A DNA stretch of 20,091 bases from Holophagaceae bacterium (GCA_016720465.1 JADKKO010000002.1:580001-600091), one strand, 5' to 3'. Positions 7,564-15,601 are shown, counted from the stretch's first letter. The notes: generated by a model from the sequence alone, not told the origin. Numbers and translations: made by a program.

Positions 7564-9396
7564 ATGGCTAGCTACACAAGGCTCGGTTCCTTCCTCATGG
7601 CCAGCGAGCTGACAGCGGACCCGATCGGCCGCATCCAGCGGGGCGTGTCCATCGTGGGCAGCGCCTTCGACCATCATTGGCTCGTGCGCACCTTCTCCGA
7701 GGAGCTGCTGCAGGCGGGTCTGGCCGCGAAGCTGGGAGAAGCGAGCAAATTGCTGCCGCAACTCAGCGGGTCCAAGGCCTTCGGGCAGGGCTACCGCATT
7801 GAGAGCGCGGCGCCCGCCCATGTCGCCTGCGATTATGTGCCCGGCCGCACGCTGGCGCAGATGATTGAGAAGGCCAAGATCGAGCAGATTCCCCTCGGCG
7901 TGGACCATGCCTTGTCCATCCTCCAGGGCATCGCCCAGGGGGTGATCCATCTGCATTCGAAGGGTCTCAGCCATGGCTCCCTGACGCCCCACGGCGTCTG
8001 GGTGAGTTTCGAGGGAGCCACCGAGATCCTCGACGCTCCTTATTCACAAGCCATCCGCCAAATCCTGCCCAAGGCGCCAGTGACCAAGGGATCGCTGGAA
8101 TCCTACCTGCGCGACACAGGCGGAAACGCCCTCCAGCAGGATTTCTTCTCCATGGGCGCGATGCTCTACGAACTGCTCACCTTCGAGAAGCTGCCCGTGA
8201 TGGCCGACCCGGCTTTCGCCGCCAGCAAGGCGACACTCAAAGCCGCCCAGGAGGACACGCCGGTCCCGCCGGAAATTCTGAGCTTGCTGAAGCGGCTGCT
8301 GGGCGTCGGCAATCCCTTCGAGAGCGTCCAGGCCTTCAACACCGAGATGGACCACGTGCTCTACGACGGCGATTACAGTCCCACGACGTTCAACATGGCC
8401 TTCTTCATGCACACCCTTTTCCGCGAGGAAAACGACCGGGATGGCGCTGCCGTGAAGACCGAACAGGCCGACAACTTCGCGGCCTATTCCTCCGAAGCCG
8501 ACAGCATCCATGCCTCCCGTCCCCATTCCGAAGTGAGCGAGGCCGAGGAGGCCCAGACCACCCGGGTCAGCAAGAAGGGGTTGTACGGCGGCCTTGCGGC
8601 GGTCGTCGCCGTCGTGGGTGTGCTTGGATTCTTTGCCCTGAGGCCCAAGGGCGAGAGCGAAGAGATCACCAAGATGCGCACCGAGCTGGCCCAGCTCCAG
8701 GCTGCGCAGGCCGAAAAAGAACAGCAGCTGGCCGGAGCTAGCCAGGCCAGCAAGGAGAAACTGGACCTCCTGAAGAAACAGCAGACCGAGGCGAAGTCGG
8801 CCGCGGAACAAGCCAAGCTGGAACAACAGATCAAGGAGGAAGAGCGCAATAAACAGGAACTGGAGCAGAAGAAGGCCGAACTGAGGAAACAGCAGGAAGA
8901 AGCCAGAACCAGGGCCGCCCAGATCGCCCAGGCTTCAGCTGCAAAGCCTGCCCCGGCGGCCGTGGCACCCAAAGTTGAGCCTAAGGCGGAGCCCAAGGTG
9001 GAACCGCCTCCACCGGCCGCCAAGCCGACGCCTGCGGTGGCAGAACCCCCCAGACCGACGCCAGCTGTGGCCCAGCCCCAAACGGCGCCCACCATCGTGC
9101 AGGAGACCTCTGCGATGGCTTTGAACAAGGCCCAGCCCAACTTCCCGATGCGGGCCAAACAGATGCGCTTCGAGGTGGATAAATCCCATTCCGTGAAGGT
9201 GAAAGTCTTCGTGGATGCCCAGGGCCGGCCGCAAAAAGTCACGGTCATCAGCGGCGTTGATGGCGCTTGGGGCTTCAATGAAGCCGCCCACGACGCAGCT
9301 TCCCGTTCGACCTACACGCCTGCTACCCGGGATGGCGTCCCCGTGGCTGGTTTCGCGATCGTGGAGTATGTGTTTGGACCCTCGGGCCGCCGTTGA
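7564..9396 (+). CDS. Pseudokinase-TM-coiled coil-TonB C-terminal domain fusion protein
   Basis: A 610-residue envelope protein. Residues about 80-260 follow the C-lobe of a Hanks-type protein kinase. IHLHSKGLSHGSLTPHGVWV (128-147) aligns with the catalytic loop, but HRDxKxxN has become H137-G-S139-x-T141-x-x-G144. DFG reads D157-A-P. No glycine-rich loop or VAIK lysine is evident. DFFSMGAMLYELLT (193-206) keeps the helix-F pattern, so this is a kinase fold that should not phosphorylate. A single membrane helix follows (about 339-358), then a Gln/Glu/Lys/Ala-rich coiled coil (366-455), a Pro/Ala/Lys-rich spacer (456-512) and a TonB C-terminal-like domain (521-607). The predicted topology is cytoplasmic pseudokinase and periplasmic TonB domain. 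The start has GGAG (7553-7556) seven bases upstream. Known TonB domains contact outer-membrane receptors or secretins; the role here is unknown. Confidence 0.88.
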   Translation: MASYTRLGSFLMASELTADPIGRIQRGVSIVGSAFDHHWLVRTFSEELLQAGLAAKLGEASKLLPQLSGSKAFGQGYRIESAAPAHVACDYVPGRTLAQMIEKAKIEQIPLGVDHALSILQGIAQGVIHLHSKGLSHGSLTPHGVWVSFEGATEILDAPYSQAIRQILPKAPVTKGSLESYLRDTGGNALQQDFFSMGAMLYELLTFEKLPVMADPAFAASKATLKAAQEDTPVPPEILSLLKRLLGVGNPFESVQAFNTEMDHVLYDGDYSPTTFNMAFFMHTLFREENDRDGAAVKTEQADNFAAYSSEADSIHASRPHSEVSEAEEAQTTRVSKKGLYGGLAAVVAVVGVLGFFALRPKGESEEITKMRTELAQLQAAQAEKEQQLAGASQASKEKLDLLKKQQTEAKSAAEQAKLEQQIKEEERNKQELEQKKAELRKQQEEARTRAAQIAQASAAKPAPAAVAPKVEPKAEPKVEPPPPAAKPTPAVAEPPRPTPAVAQPQTAPTIVQETSAMALNKAQPNFPMRAKQMRFEVDKSHSVKVKVFVDAQGRPQKVTVISGVDGAWGFNEAAHDAASRSTYTPATRDGVPVAGFAIVEYVFGPSGRR

Positions 9397-9427
9397 TGGC
9401 CTGATGCCTGGCGGCATCCAACCAAAG

Positions 9428-9453
9428 AACGCCCGGATCTTTCGGGCGTTTTT
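9428..9453 (+). terminator. Intrinsic terminator after the pseudokinase-TonB gene
   Basis: The stem AACGCCCGGA (9428-9437) pairs with TTCGGGCGTT (9441-9450), with one G-T pair and a three-base loop, followed by three more Ts. It lies 31 bases after the stop codon. Convergent rnhA ends about 100 bases further on, so it may also act from the other strand, though with a poorer T run. Confidence 0.85.
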
Positions 9454-9555
9454 CCATCCGGGGCTGCCCCTGCTTCGATAGCGCGGGTCCGCCCCCGCCG
9501 CACCGGCCGTTGACCGATGGAAGGGACCGTTGCCCAAGAACCGGGAAAACGCCGG

Positions 9556-10011
9556 CTATTGCCCTGTGTTCCCCAATGAATGGGCCGCCTGGTTCGCAAG
9601 CGCGTCCACCCGTTCATTTTCGGGGTGGCCCGCATGGCCCCTCACCCAGGTGGCTTCGACCCGATGGCGCTGCAACTGGGTGTCGAGGGCCTGCCAGAGC
9701 TCCACGTTGAGCACGGGCTGTTTGTCGGCCTTGCGCCAGCCGTTTTTCTTCCAGCCCGCCAGCCAGGCCTGGACGCCCTTCACCACATATTGGCTGTCGC
9801 TGAACATCGTCACATCGCAGGGCCGGGTCAGCGTTTCCAGGCCCCGGATGGCGGCCAGCAGTTCCATGCGGTTGTTGGTGGTATCCGGTTCCGCGCCGTT
9901 GCCTTCCTTTTCATTTTTCCCAATGCGGAGCAGGTAGCCCCACCCGCCGGGTCCCGGATTCCCCAGGCAGGCGCCATCGCAATACAGCTCGACTTTTGGA
10001 CGCAGGGCCAC
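9556..10011 (-). CDS. rnhA: Ribonuclease HI
   Basis: A 151-residue cytoplasmic endonuclease that cuts the RNA strand of RNA-DNA hybrids (R-loops, Okazaki primers). The catalytic carboxylates are all present: D12 (YCDGACLGNPGPGGWG), E50 (NNRMELLAA), D72 (FSDSQYVVKG) and D136 (ENERVDALAN). The flexible-loop His is at 126 or 129 (VRGHAGHPENE). Length matches the usual 150-160. I chose GTG 10011: it gives the standard N-terminus MALRPKVELYCDGA and lies a single base after the stop of the upstream lysine transaminase gene, so translation is probably coupled. The frame is open to an ATG at 10068, but that start would add 19 atypical residues inside the neighbouring gene. Confidence 0.95.
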   Translation of the reverse strand: MALRPKVELYCDGACLGNPGPGGWGYLLRIGKNEKEGNGAEPDTTNNRMELLAAIRGLETLTRPCDVTMFSDSQYVVKGVQAWLAGWKKNGWRKADKQPVLNVELWQALDTQLQRHRVEATWVRGHAGHPENERVDALANQAAHSLGNTGQ

Positions 10012-10012
10012 G

Positions 10013-11401
10013 CTAGACCAGGGAAGGCGCGGCGGTCTCAGCGTCGGTATTGCCGAAGCTAGGGGCATCGAGTCCCTTCATGACTTCCGCGATGCTTCTC
10101 CGCAGCAATTCCACGCCAAGGTCCAGGTCCTCGGTCTTGAGGTTCAACGCGGGACGGAACCGCAGGCCATGGGTGCCGCTGCTGAGGACCATCATGCCCA
10201 GGTCGTGGGCCTTCGAGACGACCTGGTTCCGGAGCTCCGGCGTCGCCATGTCCAGCGCGCAGAAGAGCCCTTTCCCCCGGGGATTCGAGGTGAAACCGGG
10301 GAAGTCCGCCGCGATCTCCTGCAGGCCCTTCAGCAGCCGCTCGCCCTGCTTGGCGCAGTTGTCCAGGAGCTGCTCTTCCACGATGATCTCGATGATCCTG
10401 GTGCCGCGCACCATGTCGACCAGGTTTCCGCCCCAGGTGCTGTTGATGCGCGACGGGACCTTGAAGACGCTGTCGACCTCGTCCAGGCGCCGGCCCGCCG
10501 CGATGCCGCAGGCCTGGGATTTCTTGCCGAAGGCGATGATGTCGGGCTGCACATTGAAATGCTGGTGGGCCCACCATTTACCGGTGGTTCCGAAGCCCGA
10601 TTGCACCTCGTCGAAGATCAGCAGGAATTCGTGTTCGTCCGCCAGACGCCGCAGTTCCATCAGGAATTCCGGACGGAAGTGGTTGTCCCCGCCCTCCCCT
10701 TGGATGGGTTCGATGATGAGGCAGGCGATGTCATCCGGATCCACCGCCACCGCGGCTTCGATGGCCTGGATGGCCTCCTGTTCGGCCGCCTGGGCACGGG
10801 CGGCGCTCTCGGCGGTCAGGGGAAACGTGATTTTTGGATTTGGAATGCGCGGCCAGTCGAACTTCGGGAAGTACTGGTGCTTCCTAGGATCCGCGGTGTT
10901 GGTGAGGGACATGGTGTAGCCGGTCCGGCCGTGGAAGGCCTCCTTGAAGTGGATGACCTTCGATCCCTTTTCGCCCTTCCCCTTCGCCAGATTCTTGCGG
11001 ACCTTCCAGTCGAAGGCGGCCTTCAGGGCGTTTTCGACAGCCAACGCGCCGCCGTCGATCCAGAAGAGGTGGGGCAGGTGGCTGGGCGCCGCGTGGGTGG
11101 CGAAGGTCTCGACCCATTCGGCATAATCAGTGGTGTAGATGTCGGAATTGGCCGGTTTGTGCATCGCGATGGCGCCAAGGCGCGCGCGGAATTCCGGCGT
11201 GTCCAGTTTCGGATGGCGGTGCCCCAGCGGGGCCGTGGCGAAGAAGGTATAGAAATCCAGGTACTTCTTCCCGTCCCGGGCGTCCACGATCCAGGAACCA
11301 TGGGATTTTTCAAGGTCCATGACCAGGTGGAAGCCATCCACCAGGATATGGCGCCCCAGGGCGCTGAAAACTTCGTTGGGCTGGATGCTGAGGTGGGTCA
11401 T
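10013..11401 (-). CDS. lat: L-lysine 6-transaminase
   Basis: A 462-residue PLP enzyme of the class-III aminotransferase family. It moves the epsilon-amino group of lysine to 2-oxoglutarate, giving allysine (2-aminoadipate semialdehyde, cyclising to piperideine-6-carboxylate). Visible: FHGRTGYTMSLTNT (156-169), EPIQGEGGDNHFRPEF (231-246), the PLP-nitrogen Asp 264 in FDEVQSGFG, and the Schiff-base Lys at 293/294 in IAFGKKSQACGIAAGRR. The GKKxQxCG block and the overall length (family about 440-460) fit lysine 6-transaminase better than acetylornithine or GABA transaminases. I chose ATG 11401 because GGAAAGG sits six bases upstream; the frame continues about 105 codons further with atypical sequence. 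It is transcribed divergently from moaE and just ahead of rnhA. No aldehyde dehydrogenase partner is in the window. Confidence 0.9.
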   Translation of the reverse strand: MTHLSIQPNEVFSALGRHILVDGFHLVMDLEKSHGSWIVDARDGKKYLDFYTFFATAPLGHRHPKLDTPEFRARLGAIAMHKPANSDIYTTDYAEWVETFATHAAPSHLPHLFWIDGGALAVENALKAAFDWKVRKNLAKGKGEKGSKVIHFKEAFHGRTGYTMSLTNTADPRKHQYFPKFDWPRIPNPKITFPLTAESAARAQAAEQEAIQAIEAAVAVDPDDIACLIIEPIQGEGGDNHFRPEFLMELRRLADEHEFLLIFDEVQSGFGTTGKWWAHQHFNVQPDIIAFGKKSQACGIAAGRRLDEVDSVFKVPSRINSTWGGNLVDMVRGTRIIEIIVEEQLLDNCAKQGERLLKGLQEIAADFPGFTSNPRGKGLFCALDMATPELRNQVVSKAHDLGMMVLSSGTHGLRFRPALNLKTEDLDLGVELLRRSIAEVMKGLDAPSFGNTDAETAAPSLV

Positions 11402-11407
11402 CGGGAG

Positions 11408-11414
11408 CCTTTCC
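11408..11414 (-). promoter_or_regulatory. Ribosome binding site deciding the lat start
   Basis: On the minus strand, GGAAAGG ends six bases before the ATG at 11401. This supports that start over the far longer open frame that continues into moaE. Confidence 0.7.
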
Positions 11415-11454
11415 AAACACACCAGTGTACCTTGGAGCTGGAGATTAAAGAACC

Positions 11455-11886
11455 GTGATTCCTGCTGCGGCCGTGCTCGAAGGACCCCTGGATGCAACCG
11501 TGCTGCGGGCCTCGGTGTCCGATCCCGCCGCGGGCGCCATCGTGGTTTTCGAGGGCACCGCGCGCGACCACCACCAGGGCCAGGCGGTGGAATCCCTGGC
11601 CTACGAGGCCTTCGTCCCCATGGCGGAAGCGGAGCTCCAGCGATTGCGGCTCGAAGCCATGGACCGCTTCGCGCTGAGCCGCTGCGCCATCCACCACCGC
11701 ATCGGCGAGGTCCCATTGCTCGAAGCCGCCGTCGTCATCGCCGTCTCGAGCGCCCATCGCAAGGAGGCCTTCGAGGCCGCCGCCTGGTTGATGGACCGCA
11801 TCAAGGAAAGCGTGCCCATCTGGAAGCGGGAGAGGTACCGGCACGGTGGCGATGCTTGGGTTGAAGGCGTGGAACGCCGGCCTTGA
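11455..11886 (+). CDS. moaE: Molybdopterin synthase catalytic (large) subunit MoaE
   Basis: A 143-residue protein. With thiocarboxylated MoaD it inserts two sulfurs into cyclic pyranopterin monophosphate to make molybdopterin, the organic part of the molybdenum cofactor. The family pattern is clear: IVVFEGTARDHHQG (29-42), LAYEAFVPMAEAEL (48-61), HHRIGEVPLLEAAVVIAVSSAHRKEAF as a run from residue 80, then the active-site lysines K117 and K124 in DRIKESVPIWKRE. Length is normal (about 140-150). The start is GTG 11455. A GGAG at 11440-11443 lies 11 bases away, which is somewhat distant, so the start is less certain than the identity. It lies 53 bases from the divergent lat gene. MoaD and other moa genes are not in this window. 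Confidence 0.94.
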   Translation: MIPAAAVLEGPLDATVLRASVSDPAAGAIVVFEGTARDHHQGQAVESLAYEAFVPMAEAELQRLRLEAMDRFALSRCAIHHRIGEVPLLEAAVVIAVSSAHRKEAFEAAAWLMDRIKESVPIWKRERYRHGGDAWVEGVERRP

Positions 11887-11943
11887 GATCCGGAAAAAAA
11901 ACTGGTTCAACCGGGCCTTTACCCCTAACCTGGAGCCTTGCCT

Positions 11944-11950
11944 AAAGGAG
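11944..11950 (+). promoter_or_regulatory. Ribosome binding site deciding the DUF1292 start
   Basis: AAAGGAG ends six bases before ATG 11957. This makes that ATG the start, although the frame is open 37 codons further upstream into the end of moaE. Confidence 0.8.
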
Positions 11951-11956
11951 CACCCC

Positions 11957-12301
11957 ATGGCCCACGAAGGACACGAGCACGGTCCGGATTGCAATCACGG
12001 AGACGACGATTCCTTTGAAATCGAAGTCGTGGAACTCGAAGACGAAAACGGCGAAAAAGAGGAATTCGCGATCCTCGAAGAGGTGGACTTCGAAGGCCGG
12101 CATTTCTGCGTGCTCGCCCCCTTGGAGGAAGTCCAGGCCCAGAACGACGGCAAGGACAGCGAAGAGGGCCTGAGCCTTGAAATTTTCGAAGTGAAGGACG
12201 ACATGTTCACCGCCCTCGAGGACGAGGAGATGGCCGAGCGGCTCATGAAGCATCTGGATGAAGTCGCCGCCAAGCTCGAAGCCGAGGAAGAGAAGGACTG
12301 A
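11957..12301 (+). CDS. DUF1292-family small acidic protein with a His-rich N-terminus
   Basis: A 114-residue, strongly acidic protein of unknown function. The central part, with FEIEVVELEDENGEKEEFAI (residues 20-39), then a Val/Phe strand and LAPLEE, fits DUF1292 (PF06949), a family best known from Firmicutes beside mutS2/ruvX-type genes. The N-terminus MAHEGHEHGPDCNHGDDD has four His and one Cys within 14 residues and could bind a metal. That is inference. The C-terminus is a charged helix (about 90-114). It has a good ribosome site and its own terminator, so it may be expressed separately from moaE (70 bases upstream) and larC (64 bases downstream). Confidence 0.8.
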   Translation: MAHEGHEHGPDCNHGDDDSFEIEVVELEDENGEKEEFAILEEVDFEGRHFCVLAPLEEVQAQNDGKDSEEGLSLEIFEVKDDMFTALEDEEMAERLMKHLDEVAAKLEAEEEKD

Positions 12302-12320
12302 TCGTAGAATCGGGTCTTAC

Positions 12321-12345
12321 AAGCCCCGGCTTGCCGGGGTTTTTT
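12321..12345 (+). terminator. Intrinsic terminator after the DUF1292 gene
   Basis: The GC-rich stem CCCCGGC (12324-12330) and GCCGGGG (12333-12339) is extended by AAG/TTT-type pairs and followed directly by a T run to 12345. It lies 20 bases after the stop codon and only about 20 bases before the larC start, so larC needs read-through or an internal promoter upstream. Confidence 0.88.
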
Positions 12346-12365
12346 GTTTAAAGGATTTTGGCCCC

Positions 12366-13622
12366 GTGTCGCAGCAGCAGCTTTGGGTGGATCCCTTTTC
12401 TGGACTCTCCGGCGATATCTGGATCGGCGGATGGCTGGCCTTGGGTGTCCCGGAAGCGGAGCTGCGGGCTGTCCTAAGCCTCCTGCCCTTCGATGACCTC
12501 GGCCTGCGGGTGGACGAAGCCGTGCGCTGCGGCATCCAAGGCACCAAGGCGAGCGTGGTCATCGGCGGCCGGGTGGACGAAGGCCAGACGGAGCATGTGG
12601 ACCTCGAAGCGGGAGCCAGGCGCGCGACCTCGCGCCGCAAGGCGATGAGGCTCGGTGGTGGCGATCCCCCTGCCCATGGACTGGCCTGGAAGGAAATCGA
12701 CGCGCTCCTGAAAAAACATCTGCCGTCCCGCATCGGCGAAGTGGCCAGGTCCGCCTTCGAAAAACTGGGCCTTGCCGAAGCCCGGGTCCACGGGCTGCCC
12801 CTCGGCCAGGTGCATTTCCACGAAGTGGGGATGAAGGATTCCATCGCCGACATGGCATTGGCCTCGGCGGGCTGGATCGCGCTCGAGGAGCCCACCACAC
12901 ATATCGGTTCCATCGCCCTGGGCCGGGGGCGCACGAAGATGGCGCACGGCGATTTTCCGATTCCCGCTCCCGCCGCGTTATTCCTGTTGGAAGGCTTTGA
13001 GACCCATCCAGGGGTAGCGCCCCTCGACAAGGAACTCACCACGCCCACCGGCGCGGCCTTGGCGGCGCAGTTGGCCACGCATCGCAAAGCCCCGGCCCGG
13101 TTCATTCCCCAGAGATCCGCCTTCGCGGCCGGGGGCTGGGACTTCAAGGATTCGCCCAACGTCTGCCGCTTCACCCTGGGCGAAGTTCCGGGCGCCAGCG
13201 CCGCATTGCTGCAACTCGAGACGAACCTCGACGATGCCACCCCCCAGCAGGTGGCCCATGCCCAGGCGCTGTTGATGGAACATGGCGCCCTGGACGTCTG
13301 GATCACCGCTGCCACCTTCAAGAAAGGCCGCAGCGGCTGGGTGCTGGGCATGATCCTGGAGCCTTCCCGGCTCGAGCCCCTCACCCGGATCATCGGCGCG
13401 GAATTGCCGACCCTTGGACTGCGCTATTGGCCCCTGCATCGGCTGGAAGCCGACCGCCGGTTTTCAACTGCGGATGTGGACGGCGAATCTGTGCTCGTGA
13501 AGGAAGGGAGCTGGGAAGGGATCACCCAACGGCACCCGGAATTCGAAGACGCCCGGCGGGCTGCGGAAAAACTCAATCAGCCCCTGCGGGATGTGCAGAA
13601 AAAGGCCGAGGAGGGTGGCTGA
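12366..13622 (+). CDS. larC: Nickel-pincer cofactor biosynthesis protein LarC
   Basis: A 418-residue protein of the LarC/DUF111 family, a CTP-dependent enzyme that inserts nickel into the pyridinium-3,5-bisthiocarboxylate mononucleotide used by lactate racemase and related enzymes. Visible: LWVDPFSGLSGD at the N-terminus (6-17), QVHFHEVGMKDSIADM (148-163), TTPTGAALAAQL (225-236) and LETNLDDATPQQV (284-296). In Lactobacillus larC is read through a programmed frameshift; here it is one continuous frame. I chose GTG 12366, with AAAGGA (12350-12355) ten bases upstream. The open frame extends to 12258, through the terminator and the neighbouring gene, and is not credible. It overlaps the next gene by one base (TGATG), implying coupled translation. 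LarA, LarB and LarE are not in the window. Confidence 0.93.
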   Translation: MSQQQLWVDPFSGLSGDIWIGGWLALGVPEAELRAVLSLLPFDDLGLRVDEAVRCGIQGTKASVVIGGRVDEGQTEHVDLEAGARRATSRRKAMRLGGGDPPAHGLAWKEIDALLKKHLPSRIGEVARSAFEKLGLAEARVHGLPLGQVHFHEVGMKDSIADMALASAGWIALEEPTTHIGSIALGRGRTKMAHGDFPIPAPAALFLLEGFETHPGVAPLDKELTTPTGAALAAQLATHRKAPARFIPQRSAFAAGGWDFKDSPNVCRFTLGEVPGASAALLQLETNLDDATPQQVAHAQALLMEHGALDVWITAATFKKGRSGWVLGMILEPSRLEPLTRIIGAELPTLGLRYWPLHRLEADRRFSTADVDGESVLVKEGSWEGITQRHPEFEDARRAAEKLNQPLRDVQKKAEEGG

Positions 13623-15601
13623 TGCTGCCGGAGCTCCTGCGATTCGAAGGCCGCGTCCTGTTCCTGAGTGAAAATCCGGAGGTGGTGTCGCGTCAGCTCG
13701 AAGGCGCGGACATCGCGCTTGAGGACGCGTTGCCGCTGCGGGACCAGGTCAGCACCGATGAGATCACGCCCGCCTGGATCTGCTACTACTACGACGAAAA
13801 GCTTGGAGATTTCCCTTACCTCGGCCTCCAGTGCGGCGGGCGGTTTCCATTGAAGGAAGGCTTGGTGAAGGCCGGTGGATTCTCGGTCTCCGTGGCAGGC
13901 CACCGCCGCGGCAAGGGCAGCAGCCGTGAAGCGAGCCCCTACGCGGAGCTGTGCGCCGGAATCCGCCTCGCCATCGCCGGGAGCTTCGAGCGCATCTACC
14001 AGCAGAACTGCCAGAACCTGGGCCTGCTCACGTCCACGGACCTCGGGCTGGTCGAGCGCATCCGCCGTGGAGAAGGCATTCCGTTGCGCGAATTCACCCG
14101 CGGACTCGATCCCATTTCCACGGAGATCGTCCGGAGGGGCGGGCTGTTTGCCTTCAACGGCGCGCGCTTGAACGGCGAGGTGGCCGTACCGGTGCCGTCC
14201 CATGCTCCCCGGGCGATGACGCTGGCCGAGAAGATCCTCGCCCGCCACACGGTGGCCGACGCGTCCCAAAACCGCGTGGGGATTGATTTCGTGGCCCCCG
14301 GGGACGGGCTTTTTGTCCAGGCGGACTGGCGCTTTTCCCATGAATACGTGACGCCCATGGCGGCCAGTTTCCTGAAAACCGCAATGGGGGAGGAGGTTCA
14401 GCTTCGGAATCCATCGCGCATCCTCGCCTTTCGCGACCACCTGACCTTCCTACGCCACTCCATGAGCGAGGAGCGCAAGCGATCGGGCCTCCTCGATGTG
14501 GCCCGCAACCTGGAAACCGTCCAGGAATCCTTCTGCGCGAAGCACGGCATCCGCCTGCACGGCGAGCTGCCCGACGGCAGCGGTTCCGAAGGAATCTGCC
14601 ATTCCATCATGGCCGAGCGCTACGCGGAGCCCGGGCAAGTCGTGGCGGGCACGGATTCCCACACGCCCCATGCGGGAGCCCTGGGCTGCCTTGCGTTCGG
14701 CGTCGGCACCACGGACATGGCCAATGCCTGGATCACGGGCGATGTGCGCGTCACGGTGCCTCCCACCCTGCGGATCCTGCTGAACGGCCGGCTCAGGCCC
14801 GGGATCGCAGCCAAGGATCTGGCGCTGCACCTGCTGGCGCTTCCCTTCATCCGGGAAGGCAAGGCCATCGGCCACGTGGTCGAGTACCAGGGCGAAGCCA
14901 TCCGCCGCATGGCCACCGACGAACGCGCCACCCTCACCAACATGGCCGCGGAGATCGGCGGGTTCACGGGATTGGTGGCACCCGACGAGGAGACGCTCCG
15001 CTTCATCCGGGAACGGCGCGGCGCAGAGCTGCGGCTTGAGGACTGGATGCGAGGGGATGCCGAGGCCGAATACGCCTGCACCATCGAGGTGGACTGCGGC
15101 ATGCTGGGGCCGATGCTCGCGAGGCCCGGCGATCCAGGCAATGGCATCGCGCTCGCGGAGATGGGAGAGGCGGTTGCCATCGACATCGCCTACCTGGGAA
15201 GCTGCACCGGAGGCAAGCGCGAGGATCTGCGGGCTGCCTTCGAAGTGGTGGCGGCTGCCCGGAACGCAGGCAAGCGCGTACCGGACTCGGTGCGGTTCTT
15301 CGTCCAATGCGGCAGCGAGGATGTGCGCCGCCACGCCGAGAAGCAAGGCTGGATCGAAGCCTTCGAAGCCGTGGGCGCCACGGTGCTGGGCAGTTCCTGC
15401 GGCGCCTGCATCAACGCCGGGCCCGGCGTGAGTTCATCCCCGGACCAGGTCACCATCAGCGCCATCAACCGCAATTTCCCCGGCCGCAGCGGCCCGGGCC
15501 AGGTGTGGCTCGCGAGTCCAGCCACCGTCGCCGCCAGCGCGCTGGCAGGGCGGATCCGCGGCGCGGATGCCTGGATGGATTCCCCATCGGTGATGCCATG
15601 A
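13622..15601 (+). CDS. Aconitase-family (de)hydratase with N-terminal swivel domain
   Basis: A 659-residue 4Fe-4S dehydratase of the aconitase/isopropylmalate isomerase superfamily. The domain order is unusual. The swivel (LeuD-like) domain comes first (about 30-200), with DQVSTDEITPA, GKGSSREASPYAELCAGIRL and the NCQNLGLLTS ending. It is followed by the catalytic LeuC-like part (about 210-640), with GIDFVAPGDG, GTDSHTPHAGALGCLAFGVGTTD and the cluster ligands C528 (GSCTGG), C593 and C596 (SSCGAC). AcnB also has swivel before catalytic domains but carries an extra N-terminal HEAT-like domain (about 850 residues), which is lacking here. The substrate is therefore open: citrate, 2-methylcitrate, homocitrate or an isopropylmalate-type acid. 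ATG 13622 overlaps the larC stop, and the 3' end overlaps mazG by four bases (ATGA), so the three genes are translationally coupled. Confidence 0.9.
   Translation: MLPELLRFEGRVLFLSENPEVVSRQLEGADIALEDALPLRDQVSTDEITPAWICYYYDEKLGDFPYLGLQCGGRFPLKEGLVKAGGFSVSVAGHRRGKGSSREASPYAELCAGIRLAIAGSFERIYQQNCQNLGLLTSTDLGLVERIRRGEGIPLREFTRGLDPISTEIVRRGGLFAFNGARLNGEVAVPVPSHAPRAMTLAEKILARHTVADASQNRVGIDFVAPGDGLFVQADWRFSHEYVTPMAASFLKTAMGEEVQLRNPSRILAFRDHLTFLRHSMSEERKRSGLLDVARNLETVQESFCAKHGIRLHGELPDGSGSEGICHSIMAERYAEPGQVVAGTDSHTPHAGALGCLAFGVGTTDMANAWITGDVRVTVPPTLRILLNGRLRPGIAAKDLALHLLALPFIREGKAIGHVVEYQGEAIRRMATDERATLTNMAAEIGGFTGLVAPDEETLRFIRERRGAELRLEDWMRGDAEAEYACTIEVDCGMLGPMLARPGDPGNGIALAEMGEAVAIDIAYLGSCTGGKREDLRAAFEVVAAARNAGKRVPDSVRFFVQCGSEDVRRHAEKQGWIEAFEAVGATVLGSSCGACINAGPGVSSSPDQVTISAINRNFPGRSGPGQVWLASPATVAASALAGRIRGADAWMDSPSVMP

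Noticed and set aside
10169..11458. Long plus-strand open frame antisense to the lysine transaminase gene
   Set aside because: It has no family features, while the PLP-enzyme motifs on the minus strand are complete.
11402..11716. N-terminal extension of the lysine transaminase by about 105 codons
   Set aside because: It runs antisense through moaE and has no conserved sequence. ATG 11401 has GGAAAGG in good position.
12258..12365. LarC start at 12258
   Set aside because: This would translate through the end of the preceding gene and its terminator. GTG 12366 has a ribosome site and starts the known N-terminal motif.
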